Notes under the pieces: model-generated
Databases searched by the model: none
Told to the model about the DNA's origin: nothing
Seen by the model: only the letters and a program-made list of their open reading frames with translations
Shown: positions 41,991-52,247 of the stretch, piece after piece
How the letters are laid out: every line of letters begins with the position of its first letter
Position numbering within the stretch: the stretch's first letter is position 1
Translations under genes and position numbers: made by a program
Assembly (NCBI RefSeq): GCF_040199715.1
Contig: NZ_JBEFNA010000004.1
Coordinates: 1 to 64,000, forward strand
Direction of reading: 5' to 3'
Length of the DNA: 64,000 nt
Source of the DNA: Fusobacterium sp. SYSU M8D902
Lineage (GTDB): Bacteria; Fusobacteriota; Fusobacteriia; Fusobacteriales; Fusobacteriaceae

Positions 41991-43817
41991 TTACCCCTTT
42001 ATAATTCTTTTCAATATTTTATCACATTTCACTTCATCTGTATCATTAAATATTGCAAAAATATTGTTCTTATATGCAAATCTCTTATTTTCAGTAGATT
42101 CTATAAAGCCATTATCAATTGAGTCCTCAAACTCTTTCTCTCTCATATTTATTCTCTTTAATTCCATCTTACCTGTAGCAGTTAGAGGTACATAATCTAT
42201 CCAATCCACTGGTACATAGTATCTCTTTCCATCTCCAGCATATTTAGGGATATACTCTGTTCTTGTTACCTCTTTATATGAATTGGCTACAACCTGTACT
42301 AGGTCTACATCATCTTTTGTTCCAATTGTATTAGTTTTCAAAATTGATTGTGTAGTAGTCTCTGGATGAGCAAATACCCTATCTCCAAGTAAGTTCGCCA
42401 TCATCTCTGAAGTATATGGGTTATAGTTGTAGTTAAACTCATTTCCATAGATATAGTCCTGTGATTTATGCTGATGATATATAGGTATTGTCAATATAGG
42501 TAGGAATAATCTATAGAAGTTACTGAAATATTTTTTGTTTATATCAAAAAACTTCTCTGATATTCTATCATATGAGAAATCTCTATAGTAAGATCTCTCT
42601 ATATTCAGAGGCCAATCTCTATCATTAGAAACATTGTTCAATTTGTTGATCTTGTAGTAGCTAAAGTCATCTCCAAAATCTGTATCCTTAAGTAATTCAA
42701 CCATATTTCTTTGAGCTATTGGGGTGAACAGTACTCTGAATTCCACCTCATTATCTCTATCAAAAGCACCAAACAGAGCATCAAATTCTAAGTTTCCCAT
42801 CTCTAAGAAGCCTGTTCCCTTCTGTATAGCCTTCTCACTCATCTTTTTAACATCTTTCTGAAGCTTTTTAGAGTATTTTTCCAATTTTCTAGGTTTTAAC
42901 TTATGAATGAACTGTGGTTCTCTAGTAAAAGTTAGATGTTCAGCAGCATCATTCCCATAGATCAAGTTGATCGTACTCTCAAATATCTGTTTAGGTCTAA
43001 TTATACTTGCTACCAGTGTCTCTGTCACTGTTCTTGACTTTCTCTCACCATTCTCTGTATAGTATTCAGTCCAAGATACAGTTAAAGATCCTGTATACTC
43101 TTGATCTACAACCCTATTACGAACTTTTTTACTGATTATAAAGGGATTTCCCAAGATCTCTCCTGAGATTATATCTGTAACTGAAAGATTATCATTTAAT
43201 TTTGCTGGCATTCCAAAGTTAGTCACAAGGTTGGCATATCTATCCAACTTAAAATCTTTGTCTAATGTCAAAGTGGGTATTAGCTCTGTGATTACATCAT
43301 TTGACATATTGTCATCAAATAGATTGAGTAGTGGTTCAACCTGTGAATAACACTCCTCTTTTTTCTCTTTTAGTATAGTTGCTAAATGCACTATTGTATC
43401 ATTCAAACTTCTCTTCTTATCTCTAATATATTTTAGATTTATGTATAGGAGAGTTATTAAAAGTAGACCCATCCAAGTAGTTCTTATTCCTATCTCCTTT
43501 ATACTCTCTTTTTTAGCCATAAGATCTCTCAAATGCTGGACATTAATGAACTCTGACAAAATCAGATAAGCTATTCCTATCCCTATGACCATTGAGAGCC
43601 TACTCAACCATTTTAGCTTACTCTCATTCTTACTCTTAGCATCTAAATTTCCATTGTACTCTTTTACAGATTTCCTGTTTGCCTCAACATCTATATTGGA
43701 TCTATTCAACAGATTCTCAAAAACTGAAGTGATCCTCTCTAGATACTTTCCAGCCAACTCATCCTTATAGTATTTTACTGGTTCTAATAGTTTTTCTTGC
43801 TCGTCTACAAAGTCCAT
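41991..43817 (-). CDS. Large LemA-associated membrane protein (DUF3137-like)
   Basis: A 608-residue protein. Two hydrophobic helices lie at about residues 68-90 and 112-130; the rest is a long charged domain. The stretch FDALFGAFDRDNEVEFRVLF followed by TPIAQRNMVELL recalls the end of DUF3137 proteins, which commonly pair with LemA. EYIPKYAGDGKRYYVPVDWI lies near the C terminus. I recognise no enzyme motif. Operon position before LemA suggests a two-protein envelope complex. Confidence 0.55.
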   Translation of the reverse strand: MDFVDEQEKLLEPVKYYKDELAGKYLERITSVFENLLNRSNIDVEANRKSVKEYNGNLDAKSKNESKLKWLSRLSMVIGIGIAYLILSEFINVQHLRDLMAKKESIKEIGIRTTWMGLLLITLLYINLKYIRDKKRSLNDTIVHLATILKEKKEECYSQVEPLLNLFDDNMSNDVITELIPTLTLDKDFKLDRYANLVTNFGMPAKLNDNLSVTDIISGEILGNPFIISKKVRNRVVDQEYTGSLTVSWTEYYTENGERKSRTVTETLVASIIRPKQIFESTINLIYGNDAAEHLTFTREPQFIHKLKPRKLEKYSKKLQKDVKKMSEKAIQKGTGFLEMGNLEFDALFGAFDRDNEVEFRVLFTPIAQRNMVELLKDTDFGDDFSYYKINKLNNVSNDRDWPLNIERSYYRDFSYDRISEKFFDINKKYFSNFYRLFLPILTIPIYHQHKSQDYIYGNEFNYNYNPYTSEMMANLLGDRVFAHPETTTQSILKTNTIGTKDDVDLVQVVANSYKEVTRTEYIPKYAGDGKRYYVPVDWIDYVPLTATGKMELKRINMREKEFEDSIDNGFIESTENKRFAYKNNIFAIFNDTDEVKCDKILKRIIKG

Positions 43818-43861
43818 AAAATCTCTCCTATACTCTTCGTCTTTTATTTTCCTATATATGC

Positions 43862-43898
43862 AAAAATGCCAAAGAGAATCTATCTCCTTAGCATTTTT
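43862..43898 (-). terminator. Terminator of the DAACS symporter gene
   Basis: AAAAATGC/GCATTTTT outer stem with an inner GAGA/TCTC pairing. It is followed on the minus strand by a short U-containing tract. Confidence 0.65.
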
Positions 43899-43910
43899 AT
43901 TTTAACATAT

Positions 43911-45083
43911 TTATTTATTTTGAGCCAACTCTTTTTTGAAAATTCCGTTTAGGATAAGTGCTAATGCTCCATCTCCAACTACGTTACAAGCAGTACCAAA
44001 ACTATCTTGTAAAGCGAATATTGTAAGCATTAAAGCAACTCCACTATCATCAAATCCAAGAACAGATATGATAATTCCTAATGAAGCCATTACAGTTCCT
44101 CCTGGTACTCCAGGTGCTCCAACTGCAAATATTCCTAAAAGAACGATGAATAATATCATAGTTCCCATAGCTGGTAATTGTCCATAAAGTACTTGTGATA
44201 CAGTCATAACAAAGAAGATCTCAGTTAAAACTGATCCACATAGGTGTACAGTTGATCCTAATGGAATTGCAAAGTTTGCGATATCATCATCTAAAACTTT
44301 AGATTTCTTAGCACAGCTTAATGCTACTGGTAAAGTAGCTGCTGATGACATTGTTCCAACTGCTGTTAAGTATGCTGGTCCATAGTGCTTTAATAGGCTG
44401 AATGGATTCTTTCCAGATACTGCTCCAGCCACACTGTATAATAGTGTAAGCCAAATGAAGTGTCCTATTAAAACTATGATAACAACTTTTAAGAATACTG
44501 GTAATTGCTTAGTTATTCCACCCTCATAAGCTAATGTTGCAAATGTAGAAGCTATGAAGAAAGGTAGTATAGGAATGATGATAGCATAAACAAGTTTTAA
44601 CATTATGTTGTTAAACTCATCTAATAATCTCTCAAAATTCTCTGATTTTGTCCAAACAACTGCAAGTCCTAAGAATAGTGCTAATACTAGTGCTGACATA
44701 ACTGAGAATACAGGTGGTATCTCAACTTTAAAGATCATCTCTGGTAACTCTTTTAATCCCTCAACAGTTGAAACTATATTTAATTTTGGAATTAAAGTGT
44801 ATCCAGCAATCATAGAGAACAATGCTGCTCCTACAGATGAGAAGTAAGCTAATAGTAACATTACCCCTAGCATCTTACTAGCATTAGATTTCATTTTAGT
44901 AATAGCTGGTGCTATAAATCCTAAAATGATTAATGGTACAGTAAAGTTAATTAACTGTCCAAGTACAAATTTAATAGATTGGATTACTCCAATTACAGAT
45001 TCGTTACAGTATAACCCTATAACAAGCCCTACTATAACCCCTAAAATTAGCTTAACAATTAAGCTATCTTTCATTTTAGCCAT
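43911..45083 (-). CDS. Dicarboxylate/amino-acid:cation symporter (DAACS)
   Basis: A 390-residue glutamate-transporter-fold protein. GTMSSAATLPVALSCAK near residue 237 is the serine-rich HP1 loop. IPLGSTVHLCGSVLT and GAPGVPGGTVMASL follow, and FGTACNVVGDGALALIL closes the Na+/substrate site. In place of the usual NMDGT it reads GSTVHLCGS, so substrate preference may differ from GltP. It is probably an amino-acid importer, and monocistronic. Confidence 0.86.
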   Translation of the reverse strand: MAKMKDSLIVKLILGVIVGLVIGLYCNESVIGVIQSIKFVLGQLINFTVPLIILGFIAPAITKMKSNASKMLGVMLLLAYFSSVGAALFSMIAGYTLIPKLNIVSTVEGLKELPEMIFKVEIPPVFSVMSALVLALFLGLAVVWTKSENFERLLDEFNNIMLKLVYAIIIPILPFFIASTFATLAYEGGITKQLPVFLKVVIIVLIGHFIWLTLLYSVAGAVSGKNPFSLLKHYGPAYLTAVGTMSSAATLPVALSCAKKSKVLDDDIANFAIPLGSTVHLCGSVLTEIFFVMTVSQVLYGQLPAMGTMILFIVLLGIFAVGAPGVPGGTVMASLGIIISVLGFDDSGVALMLTIFALQDSFGTACNVVGDGALALILNGIFKKELAQNK

Positions 45084-45208
45084 ATAAATGTGCCTCCTTA
45101 AATATATTTTTTATTTTTGTTACCCTAAATGTATACTATATTAGTTGATAAAACTAGTTTATCCAATATTATTATAGCAAATTTTTTCACTAATTGCCAT
45201 AGTTTATT

Positions 45209-45448
45209 TTAAAGAGCTTTTAAAATTCTACTAAGTTGATCAGGACAAGAAGTACCCCTTACTCCACAGTTGATCCCCTCTAGTTTCTTTATAACTACAT
45301 CTTTGTGTAATCCTAAGATAAGATGCTCAAGCCCTTGAGTATTTCCGTCACAACCACCACAGAACTCTATTTCAGTTATGATTCCGTTCTCGTCAACCTC
45401 CACTCCTATCTCTTTAGCACAAATCTTTTCAGTCTTATAGTATTTCAT
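45209..45448 (-). CDS. TSCPD-domain protein (TIGR03905 type)
   Basis: A 79-residue protein. FCGGCDGNTQGLEHLI near residue 29 and the ending GVRGTSCPDQLSRIL are characteristic of the TSCPD domain, with four or more cysteines that could hold a metal. The domain also occurs at the end of class II ribonucleotide reductases. It is last in the cysteine desulfidase/AbgT operon, so a role in cysteine or sulfide handling is possible. Confidence 0.85.
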   Translation of the reverse strand: MKYYKTEKICAKEIGVEVDENGIITEIEFCGGCDGNTQGLEHLILGLHKDVVIKKLEGINCGVRGTSCPDQLSRILKAL

Positions 45449-45474
45449 CTTTTCCTCCAGTTATTCTAATTTAT

Positions 45475-47028
45475 CTACATTGAGTAGAATAGTCCTCCTC
45501 CAATTCCTAGAGGTAGTCCTAACATAAACCACACTATCAATAAAATTATCCATCCTATTAAGAATGCTATTGAGTATGGTATCATAAGTGATATTAGAGT
45601 TCCTATACCACTCTTCTTATCATACTTTTGAGCAAATGCCACTATCAATGGGAAGAATGGCATAAGTGGTGCTATTACGTTTGTACATGAATCTCCAACT
45701 CTGTATGCTGCTTGAGTCAATTCTGGTGAGAATCCTATTCTCATAAACATAGGTACAAATATTGGAGCCATAATAGCCCATTTAGCAGAGTCAACTGCTA
45801 TAAATATATTTATAATAGCTGTCATTACTATGAATGCAAATATTAATGGTATTCCTACAAATCCTGTATGCTGTAAAAATTCAGCTCCCTTTACAGATAG
45901 TATTATTCCTAAGTTTGAATAGTTGAAAAATACTACGAATTGAGCTGCAAAGAATATAAGCACCATAAATCCAGATAGGTTGTTTATAGATTTTGTCATA
46001 AGCTCTATAACATCTTTATCTGATTTTATCTTTCTTGATCCTATTCCATAGAATATACCAGGTATCATAAAGAATAAAGACATTAAAAATACAATTCCAG
46101 TCATAAATGGTGAACGTAATAACTCACCTGTTTGAGGATTTCTTAATAGAGCATTTTCAGGTATAACTAGTAGACCTACAACTATTAAGAACACTGCTAA
46201 ACTTATTAGTGCAAACTTCATTCCTCTCTTTTCATCTAGTGAGATATCATTTACACTGATCTTCTCTTCAGATACATATTCACCTAATCTTGGCTCTATT
46301 ATCTTCTCAGTAACTAAAGTTCCTACAAAAGTTATTAAGAATGTTGAAGCAACCATAAAGAACCAGTTTCCTGTTGGTAATACAGTGTATGTTGGATCGA
46401 TCATTCTAGCTGCCTCTGTAGACATTCCTGCAAATACAGGGTCATTTGTTCCTATTAAAAGGTTGGCACTCCATCCTCCAGAAACTCCAGCAAATGTTGC
46501 TGCAAGTCCTGCAATTGGGTGTCTTCCAAAACTCATAAACAGTATCGCTCCCAAAGGAACTAGCATAACATATCCAGTAGATGAAGCTACGTTTGATACG
46601 ATTCCTAAGAAGATGATTGTAGCAGTTACAGCTCTTTTAGGTGTTACAGCAACTATCTTTTTCAAAACAGCTTCCATAAATCCAGAACCATCAGCAACTC
46701 CAACCCCCATAATTATAGTAAATACTGTTCCTAACGCTATAAAGTTAGTAAAGTTTTTAATTACAGATGTGTACATAAATCTCAATCCATCAGCAGACAG
46801 TAAGTTTACAGCCACAGTCTCTTTTGTTACCAATGATTTAGTAGCAGTATCATAAGTTTCATAAGAAACTTTTAACCCTGATTTTGCTGCTAACCAAGAG
46901 ATAACAACTAATATTAATGTAAATATTATAAACATTGTAGTTGGATGAGGTAGACCATTCCCTATCTTCTCTACCTTATCCAATGCTTTTAATATAAATC
47001 CTTCTCTATTTTTTTGATCTTTTCCCAT
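45475..47028 (-). CDS. AbgT-family transporter
   Basis: A 517-residue inner-membrane protein of the AbgT family (p-aminobenzoyl-glutamate transport or drug export). Marks are LDKVEKIGNGLPHPTTMFII at the start, VASSTGYVMLVPLGAILFMS, and VGDSCTNVIAPLMPFFPLIV near the C terminus. Beside an L-cysteine desulfidase it may move cysteine or a peptide-like compound; this is inference. I use the ATG after GGAGGT; a TTG ten codons upstream is possible. Confidence 0.88.
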   Translation of the reverse strand: MGKDQKNREGFILKALDKVEKIGNGLPHPTTMFIIFTLILVVISWLAAKSGLKVSYETYDTATKSLVTKETVAVNLLSADGLRFMYTSVIKNFTNFIALGTVFTIIMGVGVADGSGFMEAVLKKIVAVTPKRAVTATIIFLGIVSNVASSTGYVMLVPLGAILFMSFGRHPIAGLAATFAGVSGGWSANLLIGTNDPVFAGMSTEAARMIDPTYTVLPTGNWFFMVASTFLITFVGTLVTEKIIEPRLGEYVSEEKISVNDISLDEKRGMKFALISLAVFLIVVGLLVIPENALLRNPQTGELLRSPFMTGIVFLMSLFFMIPGIFYGIGSRKIKSDKDVIELMTKSINNLSGFMVLIFFAAQFVVFFNYSNLGIILSVKGAEFLQHTGFVGIPLIFAFIVMTAIINIFIAVDSAKWAIMAPIFVPMFMRIGFSPELTQAAYRVGDSCTNVIAPLMPFFPLIVAFAQKYDKKSGIGTLISLMIPYSIAFLIGWIILLIVWFMLGLPLGIGGGLFYSM

Positions 47029-47065
47029 TGCTTTTTTTAAACCTCCAACACTTTTCAACTAACAA

Positions 47066-48355
47066 TTAAACATTTTTTATCATTATATCTAATATAACTT
47101 CGTCAGTTACTTTCATTCCTTGTTGTCCTAATACTCCAACATGCTCTATTGTTTTCTCAACATTTTTTCCTACTATTCCCTCTCCAAATTCGAATTTTCT
47201 ATTTTTTGAAGCTGCATAGTAAGCATCAAAAGCTGCACTTACTCCACTAGCAATCTTAGTTGCACATGAACTCTTAGCTCCGTCACAGATTACTCCTGAC
47301 ATTGTTCCTAAAGTAGTTTCAATTGCATTTCCAATCTGCTCTAGAGATAATCCTGATAGGAATGATATTGCTCCTGCTACCCCTGCACTTGCACATATAG
47401 CTCCACAATAAGCTGATAATCTTCCTATGTTTGATTTAATATGGATAGTTGTCATATGAGAGAAGAATAATCCTCTGATTGTTTCCTCTTTTGATAATCC
47501 CTTCTCTTGACAGAATTTTATTACTGGTAATGAACAAGTCATTCCTTGGTTTCCACTTCCACTAGTAGTCATTACTGGTAGTGAGCATCCATTCATTCTT
47601 GCGTCACTTCCTGCACTTGCAAAACTTGCCATTTTGTTTCTTAGGTCGTTTCCATAAACTCCCTCTTCCATTCCCTCTTTAATAGTCTTTCCAATAGCTA
47701 TTCCATATGAATTTGTTAATCCTTCAGTAGCTATTGCTGAGTTATAGTCTATTACTCTTTGGAATGTTGCTTCTATTAAAGATAGATCTATTGTTTTTGC
47801 TAAGTTGTAGATTAATTCAACTGAAAGGAAAGTTCTATCAGTCATTACATCTCCAGTACATACCTCATCACAAGATTGCCCTTTGATCTCTACACCATTT
47901 TTAACTATTTTTGTTATATTTGTATGGTAGTGTTGGATCTCAACTACTGCTGTGTCATCTCCATAAGTTCCCTCTAATCTTATGTATAATTTTACATCTC
48001 CCTCATTTAAGAAAACTTTTATTTTTTTATCATCTAGATATTTTTTTACCTCTGGTAAACGGCTCTTATCTACATGTGCTATAACCATAAGCTCTTTTGT
48101 TGAGTCTCCTAAGATAGCTCCCATAGCTGTAGAAGCTTCTATTCCTACCATTCCTTCAGAGTTAGGTATTTTTACACTCTTAACATTTTTTACTATATTT
48201 CCTGAAAGGTAAGCATCAATCTTTTCAGGTACATTTCCTAAGATACTTGTTAATTTAGCAGCAGCATATGCGATAGCTATTGGCTCAGTACATCCTTCTG
48301 CAGGAACTAACTCCTCTTCTAAAATACTTAATACTTTTTCAGTTATTTTTTCCAT
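47066..48355 (-). CDS. L-cysteine desulfidase (CyuA/UPF0597 family)
   Basis: A 429-residue enzyme that splits cysteine to pyruvate, ammonia and sulfide using a [4Fe-4S] cluster instead of PLP. Cluster cysteines are in EGCTEPIAIA near residue 21, CGAICASAG near 318 and ICDGAKSSCATK near 355. TSGSGNQGMTCSLPV is also conserved. Older databases call it serine dehydratase alpha-like. It is first in an operon with AbgT and TSCPD genes and is driven by a sigma-54 promoter. Confidence 0.88.
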   Translation of the reverse strand: MEKITEKVLSILEEELVPAEGCTEPIAIAYAAAKLTSILGNVPEKIDAYLSGNIVKNVKSVKIPNSEGMVGIEASTAMGAILGDSTKELMVIAHVDKSRLPEVKKYLDDKKIKVFLNEGDVKLYIRLEGTYGDDTAVVEIQHYHTNITKIVKNGVEIKGQSCDEVCTGDVMTDRTFLSVELIYNLAKTIDLSLIEATFQRVIDYNSAIATEGLTNSYGIAIGKTIKEGMEEGVYGNDLRNKMASFASAGSDARMNGCSLPVMTTSGSGNQGMTCSLPVIKFCQEKGLSKEETIRGLFFSHMTTIHIKSNIGRLSAYCGAICASAGVAGAISFLSGLSLEQIGNAIETTLGTMSGVICDGAKSSCATKIASGVSAAFDAYYAASKNRKFEFGEGIVGKNVEKTIEHVGVLGQQGMKVTDEVILDIMIKNV

Positions 48356-48484
48356 TACAAACTCTCCTCCTATAATAAATACTATTAATTTTTATAAATG
48401 TCAAATATATTTTAATTTTGAATGTTTTGTGATCAATTTTTACAAAATCAGAAAACAAATTTATAAATTATAGTATATATTTAA

Positions 48485-48500
48485 GCAAATTATATGCCAA
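48485..48500 (-). promoter_or_regulatory. Sigma-54 promoter (-24/-12) of the cysteine desulfidase operon
   Basis: On the minus strand TTGGCATATAATTTGC fits the sigma-54 consensus TGGCAY-N5-TTGC. The GG and GC doublets are 10 bp apart, as required. It gives a leader of about 120 nt to the desulfidase gene. Confidence 0.75.
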
Positions 48501-48515
48501 TGAAAAAAAATATTA

Positions 48516-48536
48516 AACCCTCTAAAAATGAGGGTT
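48516..48536 (-). terminator. Terminator of the sigma-54 activator gene
   Basis: AACCCTC/GAGGGTT stem with a 7-nt loop and a U8 run a few bases on, on the minus strand. It isolates the activator transcript from the sigma-54 promoter. Confidence 0.7.
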
Positions 48537-48557
48537 ATTAAGAATCTCTGTATTTTC

Positions 48558-48617
48558 ATTTTGAAAAACTTTTCCATTTTGAAAAATATTTCGTAGGATT
48601 TTTTCTATTTTGAAAAA
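48558..48617 (-). promoter_or_regulatory. Three direct repeats, likely upstream activator sites
   Basis: ATTTTGAAAAA occurs at 48558-48568, 48576-48586 and 48607-48617. On the minus strand each is TTTTCA-AAA followed by TGAAAA, TGGAAAA or TAGAAAA, so the copy nearest the promoter is a perfect TTTTCA-N3-TGAAAA dyad. They lie about 60-120 bp upstream of the -24 element, a normal distance for an enhancer-binding protein, and abut the activator gene's stop codon. Confidence 0.6.
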
Positions 48618-48619
48618 AA

Positions 48620-50386
48620 TTAATCTATCTCAAATTTCTTCATCTTTCTATATAAAGTTGTCAATCCTATTCCCATTTTATCAGAAATAGCCCTTTTCCC
48701 ATCTGTGCTATCTCCATACTTTTTCAAAGCCTGTAGTATATATCTTTTTTCCAATATTTCAAAATCTACTAAATCCTCATCATCATCTTTTATTATTGGT
48801 TGTATACATGTTTTTTTGATACCTTTATTTAGTAATATTGACTCTGGTAAAAAATCTCTACTCAAAATATGACTACTTCCACTCATATTAAACATAAGCT
48901 CTATTACATTTTCCAACTCTCTAATATTACCAGGCCAGTTATAATTTGATAATACCCTTATAACCTCTTCATCTATAGATGAGATATACTTGTTAGATAT
49001 TCTGTTGTATTTGTTTATTAATTTTTCTACAATTGGAAGTATATCCTCTTTTCTCTCTCTCAATGGAAGAAGCTTTATAGGTATAACATTCAATCTATAG
49101 TATAGATCACTTCTGAATTTTTGCTCCTTTATTTTCTTTTCAAGATCTACATTTGTAGCTGCAATAATCTTAATATCTAAATCAATACTCTTATTAGATC
49201 CAATTCTCTCTATTTTTTTCTCCTGTATTACTCTTAAAATCTTAGCTTGTAGATATAGTGGCATATCTCCAATCTCATCTAAGAATATTACTCCTGTGTT
49301 TGCTAACTCAAATTTTCCCATTCTTCCACTGTTATTTGCACCTGTAAAAGCTCCCTTTACATATCCGAAAAGTTCACTCTCTAAAAGTGAATCTGGAATT
49401 GCTGAACAGTTGATTACCACAAATGGTTTGTCACTTCTACTACTATGTGAGTGTAGTGAACGTGCTACCAGCTCCTTCCCTGTTCCACTCTCCCCTGTAA
49501 TCAAAACTGTAGAAGAGGTATCTGCTACTTTTAATATATTCTCCTTTAGATTTTTTGTTGCTATTGAATTTCCATATATATCATCTATTGTTATTACATT
49601 ATTGTTGTTAGTTATCTCTGCTATATTTCTATTTATCTTTTTAATATCTTCAAATATAAAGATATTATTCTTCTTATTGTCAAAAGAGTTTATTGAGATT
49701 AACTTTCCTACCACATTAAATTCTCTTTCAAAAATTAGCAGTTTAAATATCTCCTCATTCATCAGATAATCATTCTGACTCACTATAGACATTGTTTCAC
49801 CAATACACTCTAAACCTATTTTCAATTTTTTTCTAGCTATCTCATTTATACTAACTATTTTGTTATTTTTATCACTAACTATTACACCTTTGCTTATATT
49901 GTCAATTACTGCTCTTAAAGTTCTCTCCTTATCCTCTTGTAACATCTTCTCTTGAAACTCAAAAAACTTTATACCTATAAACTCTGCTATCTGCTTTGTA
50001 AAATTTAGGTAAGAATCTATATTTGCAATAATCTTCTTCTTCTGCTCATTGCTAAAACAAACTAGACCTAGTACACCAATTATCTCATTTCGACAGTATA
50101 TGGGAGTTGATATCTCTAATTTTTCCTGGCAATTCTCTTTATCTTTACATTGAGAACATAGTTCGTGATTTCTTGGGTTTTCAATAATATGAGTCTTCCC
50201 TGTTTCCAATGTATTTTTATACACATTTCCCAGAGCTGAAACTCCCTCTATATTCTTATAAAGTCCCGTTCCTGTGACTCTTAACATATTTTTATCAACA
50301 ACACCAACATCAACATTTATCATATTAGAAATAATGTTTGCATATCTATTTACATCTTCCCTTATATGTAATAATGAAATTTCCAC
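48620..50386 (-). CDS. Sigma-54-dependent enhancer-binding activator
   Basis: A 588-residue activator. The N-terminal GAF-like sensor domain (residues 1-140) has a C77-x2-C80-x5-C86 cluster that could bind a metal or sense thiols. A PAS domain covers about 155-255. The AAA+ domain has Walker A GESGTGKE near 298, GAFTGA at 345-350 and [17 protein letters not shown]. The C-terminal Fis-type HTH is [19 protein letters not shown]. It sits directly upstream of a sigma-54 promoter for the cysteine desulfidase operon. A similar activator-desulfidase pairing (CdsR-CdsB) has been described in Clostridioides difficile, as I recall. Confidence 0.9.
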   Translation of the reverse strand: MEISLLHIREDVNRYANIISNMINVDVGVVDKNMLRVTGTGLYKNIEGVSALGNVYKNTLETGKTHIIENPRNHELCSQCKDKENCQEKLEISTPIYCRNEIIGVLGLVCFSNEQKKKIIANIDSYLNFTKQIAEFIGIKFFEFQEKMLQEDKERTLRAVIDNISKGVIVSDKNNKIVSINEIARKKLKIGLECIGETMSIVSQNDYLMNEEIFKLLIFEREFNVVGKLISINSFDNKKNNIFIFEDIKKINRNIAEITNNNNVITIDDIYGNSIATKNLKENILKVADTSSTVLITGESGTGKELVARSLHSHSSRSDKPFVVINCSAIPDSLLESELFGYVKGAFTGANNSGRMGKFELANTGVIFLDEIGDMPLYLQAKILRVIQEKKIERIGSNKSIDLDIKIIAATNVDLEKKIKEQKFRSDLYYRLNVIPIKLLPLRERKEDILPIVEKLINKYNRISNKYISSIDEEVIRVLSNYNWPGNIRELENVIELMFNMSGSSHILSRDFLPESILLNKGIKKTCIQPIIKDDDEDLVDFEILEKRYILQALKKYGDSTDGKRAISDKMGIGLTTLYRKMKKFEID

Positions 50387-50591
50387 TTTGGCCTCCTAAA
50401 AATTAGATATTGTATTACATTGTACCACAAAATTCACTATAAAAAAAGAAAATTAAATTAAATCTCCTAAAATTTATTTTCTTTTATTTTTTAAAAAACA
50501 CATTTTTACATAAATATATTATTTTAGAACAAATAGTCATAAAATTCTTACTTTTTTATGAAAAAAATTATAGAATTTTTTTTAATTTTGT

Positions 50592-50599
50592 GCTATAAT
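50592..50599 (+). promoter_or_regulatory. Extended -10 promoter of the PTS gene
   Basis: TGCTATAAT at 50591-50599 is an extended -10 with a poor -35. About 75 nt of leader follow, ending in an AAAGGAGGA site. The rest of the 290-bp gap is AT-rich, and on its left edge a TGGTACAAT-type element may serve the activator gene. Confidence 0.5.
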
Positions 50600-50676
50600 C
50601 AATTCAAGATATTTGAAATAAAAATTCGTATTTTGTAATTTTTTATGAAATATAATATTTAAAAGGAGGAAGTTTT

Positions 50677-52140
50677 ATGTTTAACTATCTACAAAAAATT
50701 GGTAAAGCATTAATGGTTCCAGTAGCAGTTCTACCAGCTGCAGCAATCCTTATGGGTATTGGATACTGGATAGACCCAACAGGTTGGGGAGCAAATAGCC
50801 AACTTGCTGCATTCTTAATTAAGGCAGGTGCCGCTATTATCGACAATATGCCTATACTATTTGCTGTTGGTGTTGCTTTTGGACTTTCTAAGGATAAAAA
50901 TGGTGCTGCTGCTCTAGCTGGATTAGTTGCTTTTGAAGTTGTTACTACTCTACTATCTGTAGGTGCAGTTGCTCAAATGACAGGAATCGCTCCTGATCAA
51001 GTTTCTCCTGCTTTTGGAAAAATTAACAACCAATTCGTAGGAATACTTTGTGGGGTTATTGCTGGAGAGTTATATAACAAATTCCATACTTTAGAACTAC
51101 CTAAGTTCTTAGCTTTCTTTAGTGGAAAAAGATTTGTTCCTATTATAACTTCAGTTGTTATGTTAGTTGTTTCATTTATATTACTATATATTTGGCCAGT
51201 TATCTACTCTGGTTTAGTTGGATTTGGAATTAGCATTGCTAAATTAGGACCAGTTGGAGCTGGAGTATATGGATTCTTTAACAGATTATTGATCCCAGTT
51301 GGATTACACCACGCTTTAAACTCTGTATTCTGGTTTAACGTTGCTGGTATCAATGATATTGGAAGATTCTGGGGAGACCCAGCAGCTGCTTATGCTGGAT
51401 TACCTGCTGCAGTTGAAGGATCTTACCACGTTGGAATGTACCAAGCAGGATTCTTCCCTATTATGATGTTTGGATTATTAGGAGCTTGTTTCGCTTTCAT
51501 CAAAACTGCTAAACCTGCTAATAAAGAGAAAATAAAATCTATCATGTTAGCTGCTGGATTTGCAAGTTTCTTTACTGGAGTAACTGAACCTATTGAATTT
51601 GCATTTATGTTCGTTGCACCAGCTCTATACTTATTACACGCTTTACTAACTGGTATAGCTGTATTCTTAGCTGCTTCATTAGATTGGATGGCTGGATTTG
51701 GATTCTCTGCTGGATTCGTTGACTTTGTACTATCACTACGTAACCCTAATGCTCACAATCCAATAATGTTAATAGTTCTAGGATTAATCTTCTTCGTAAT
51801 CTACTATGTAGTATTTACATTTGCAATCAATAAATTTAACATCAAAACTCCTGGAAGAGAAGATGAAGATATGGTTGAAGTTGAAGTTAATGCTAATGGT
51901 GTTTCTGCTCATATGGCTGTAGCTTCTGCTCTATTACCTCTATTAGGTGGAAAAGAAAACTTAGTTTCTATTGATAACTGTGCTACAAGATTGAGATTAG
52001 AAGTTGTTGATGGAGAAAAAGTTAATGATGCTGAAATTAAAAAAGTAGCTGCTGGAATAATGAAAAGAGGAAATGCTGTACAAGTTATCATTGGACCACA
52101 CGTTGAATTTGTTGCTACTGAATTAAAAAAATTAGTTTAA
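50677..52140 (+). CDS. PTS EIICB permease, glucose/N-acetylglucosamine family
   Basis: A 487-residue phosphotransferase permease. The EIIC membrane domain fills residues 1-385 (start MFNYLQKIGKALMVPVAVLP, GVTEPIEFAFMF near 308, NPNAHNPIMLIVLGL). After a linker beginning KTPGRED, the EIIB domain (about 410-487) has the phosphorylated cysteine in SIDNCATRLRLEV. No EIIA is attached, so a separate EIIA is needed. The linker and C-terminal part look more like NagE (GlcNAc) than PtsG (glucose); not certain. Confidence 0.88.
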   Translation: MFNYLQKIGKALMVPVAVLPAAAILMGIGYWIDPTGWGANSQLAAFLIKAGAAIIDNMPILFAVGVAFGLSKDKNGAAALAGLVAFEVVTTLLSVGAVAQMTGIAPDQVSPAFGKINNQFVGILCGVIAGELYNKFHTLELPKFLAFFSGKRFVPIITSVVMLVVSFILLYIWPVIYSGLVGFGISIAKLGPVGAGVYGFFNRLLIPVGLHHALNSVFWFNVAGINDIGRFWGDPAAAYAGLPAAVEGSYHVGMYQAGFFPIMMFGLLGACFAFIKTAKPANKEKIKSIMLAAGFASFFTGVTEPIEFAFMFVAPALYLLHALLTGIAVFLAASLDWMAGFGFSAGFVDFVLSLRNPNAHNPIMLIVLGLIFFVIYYVVFTFAINKFNIKTPGREDEDMVEVEVNANGVSAHMAVASALLPLLGGKENLVSIDNCATRLRLEVVDGEKVNDAEIKKVAAGIMKRGNAVQVIIGPHVEFVATELKKLV

Positions 52141-52156
52141 TTAAACTATAAAAATT

Positions 52157-52187
52157 AAAAGCTGTCACTTGTTTGGCAGCTTTTTTT
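52157..52187 (+). terminator. PTS gene terminator
   Basis: AAAAGCTGTC pairs with GGCAGCTTTT and runs into T7. Confidence 0.85.
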
Positions 52188-52247
52188 ATTTTTTTCAAAA
52201 AAAATTATTGACTTAATAAAAATTATATGGTAATATAAATATGTTGT

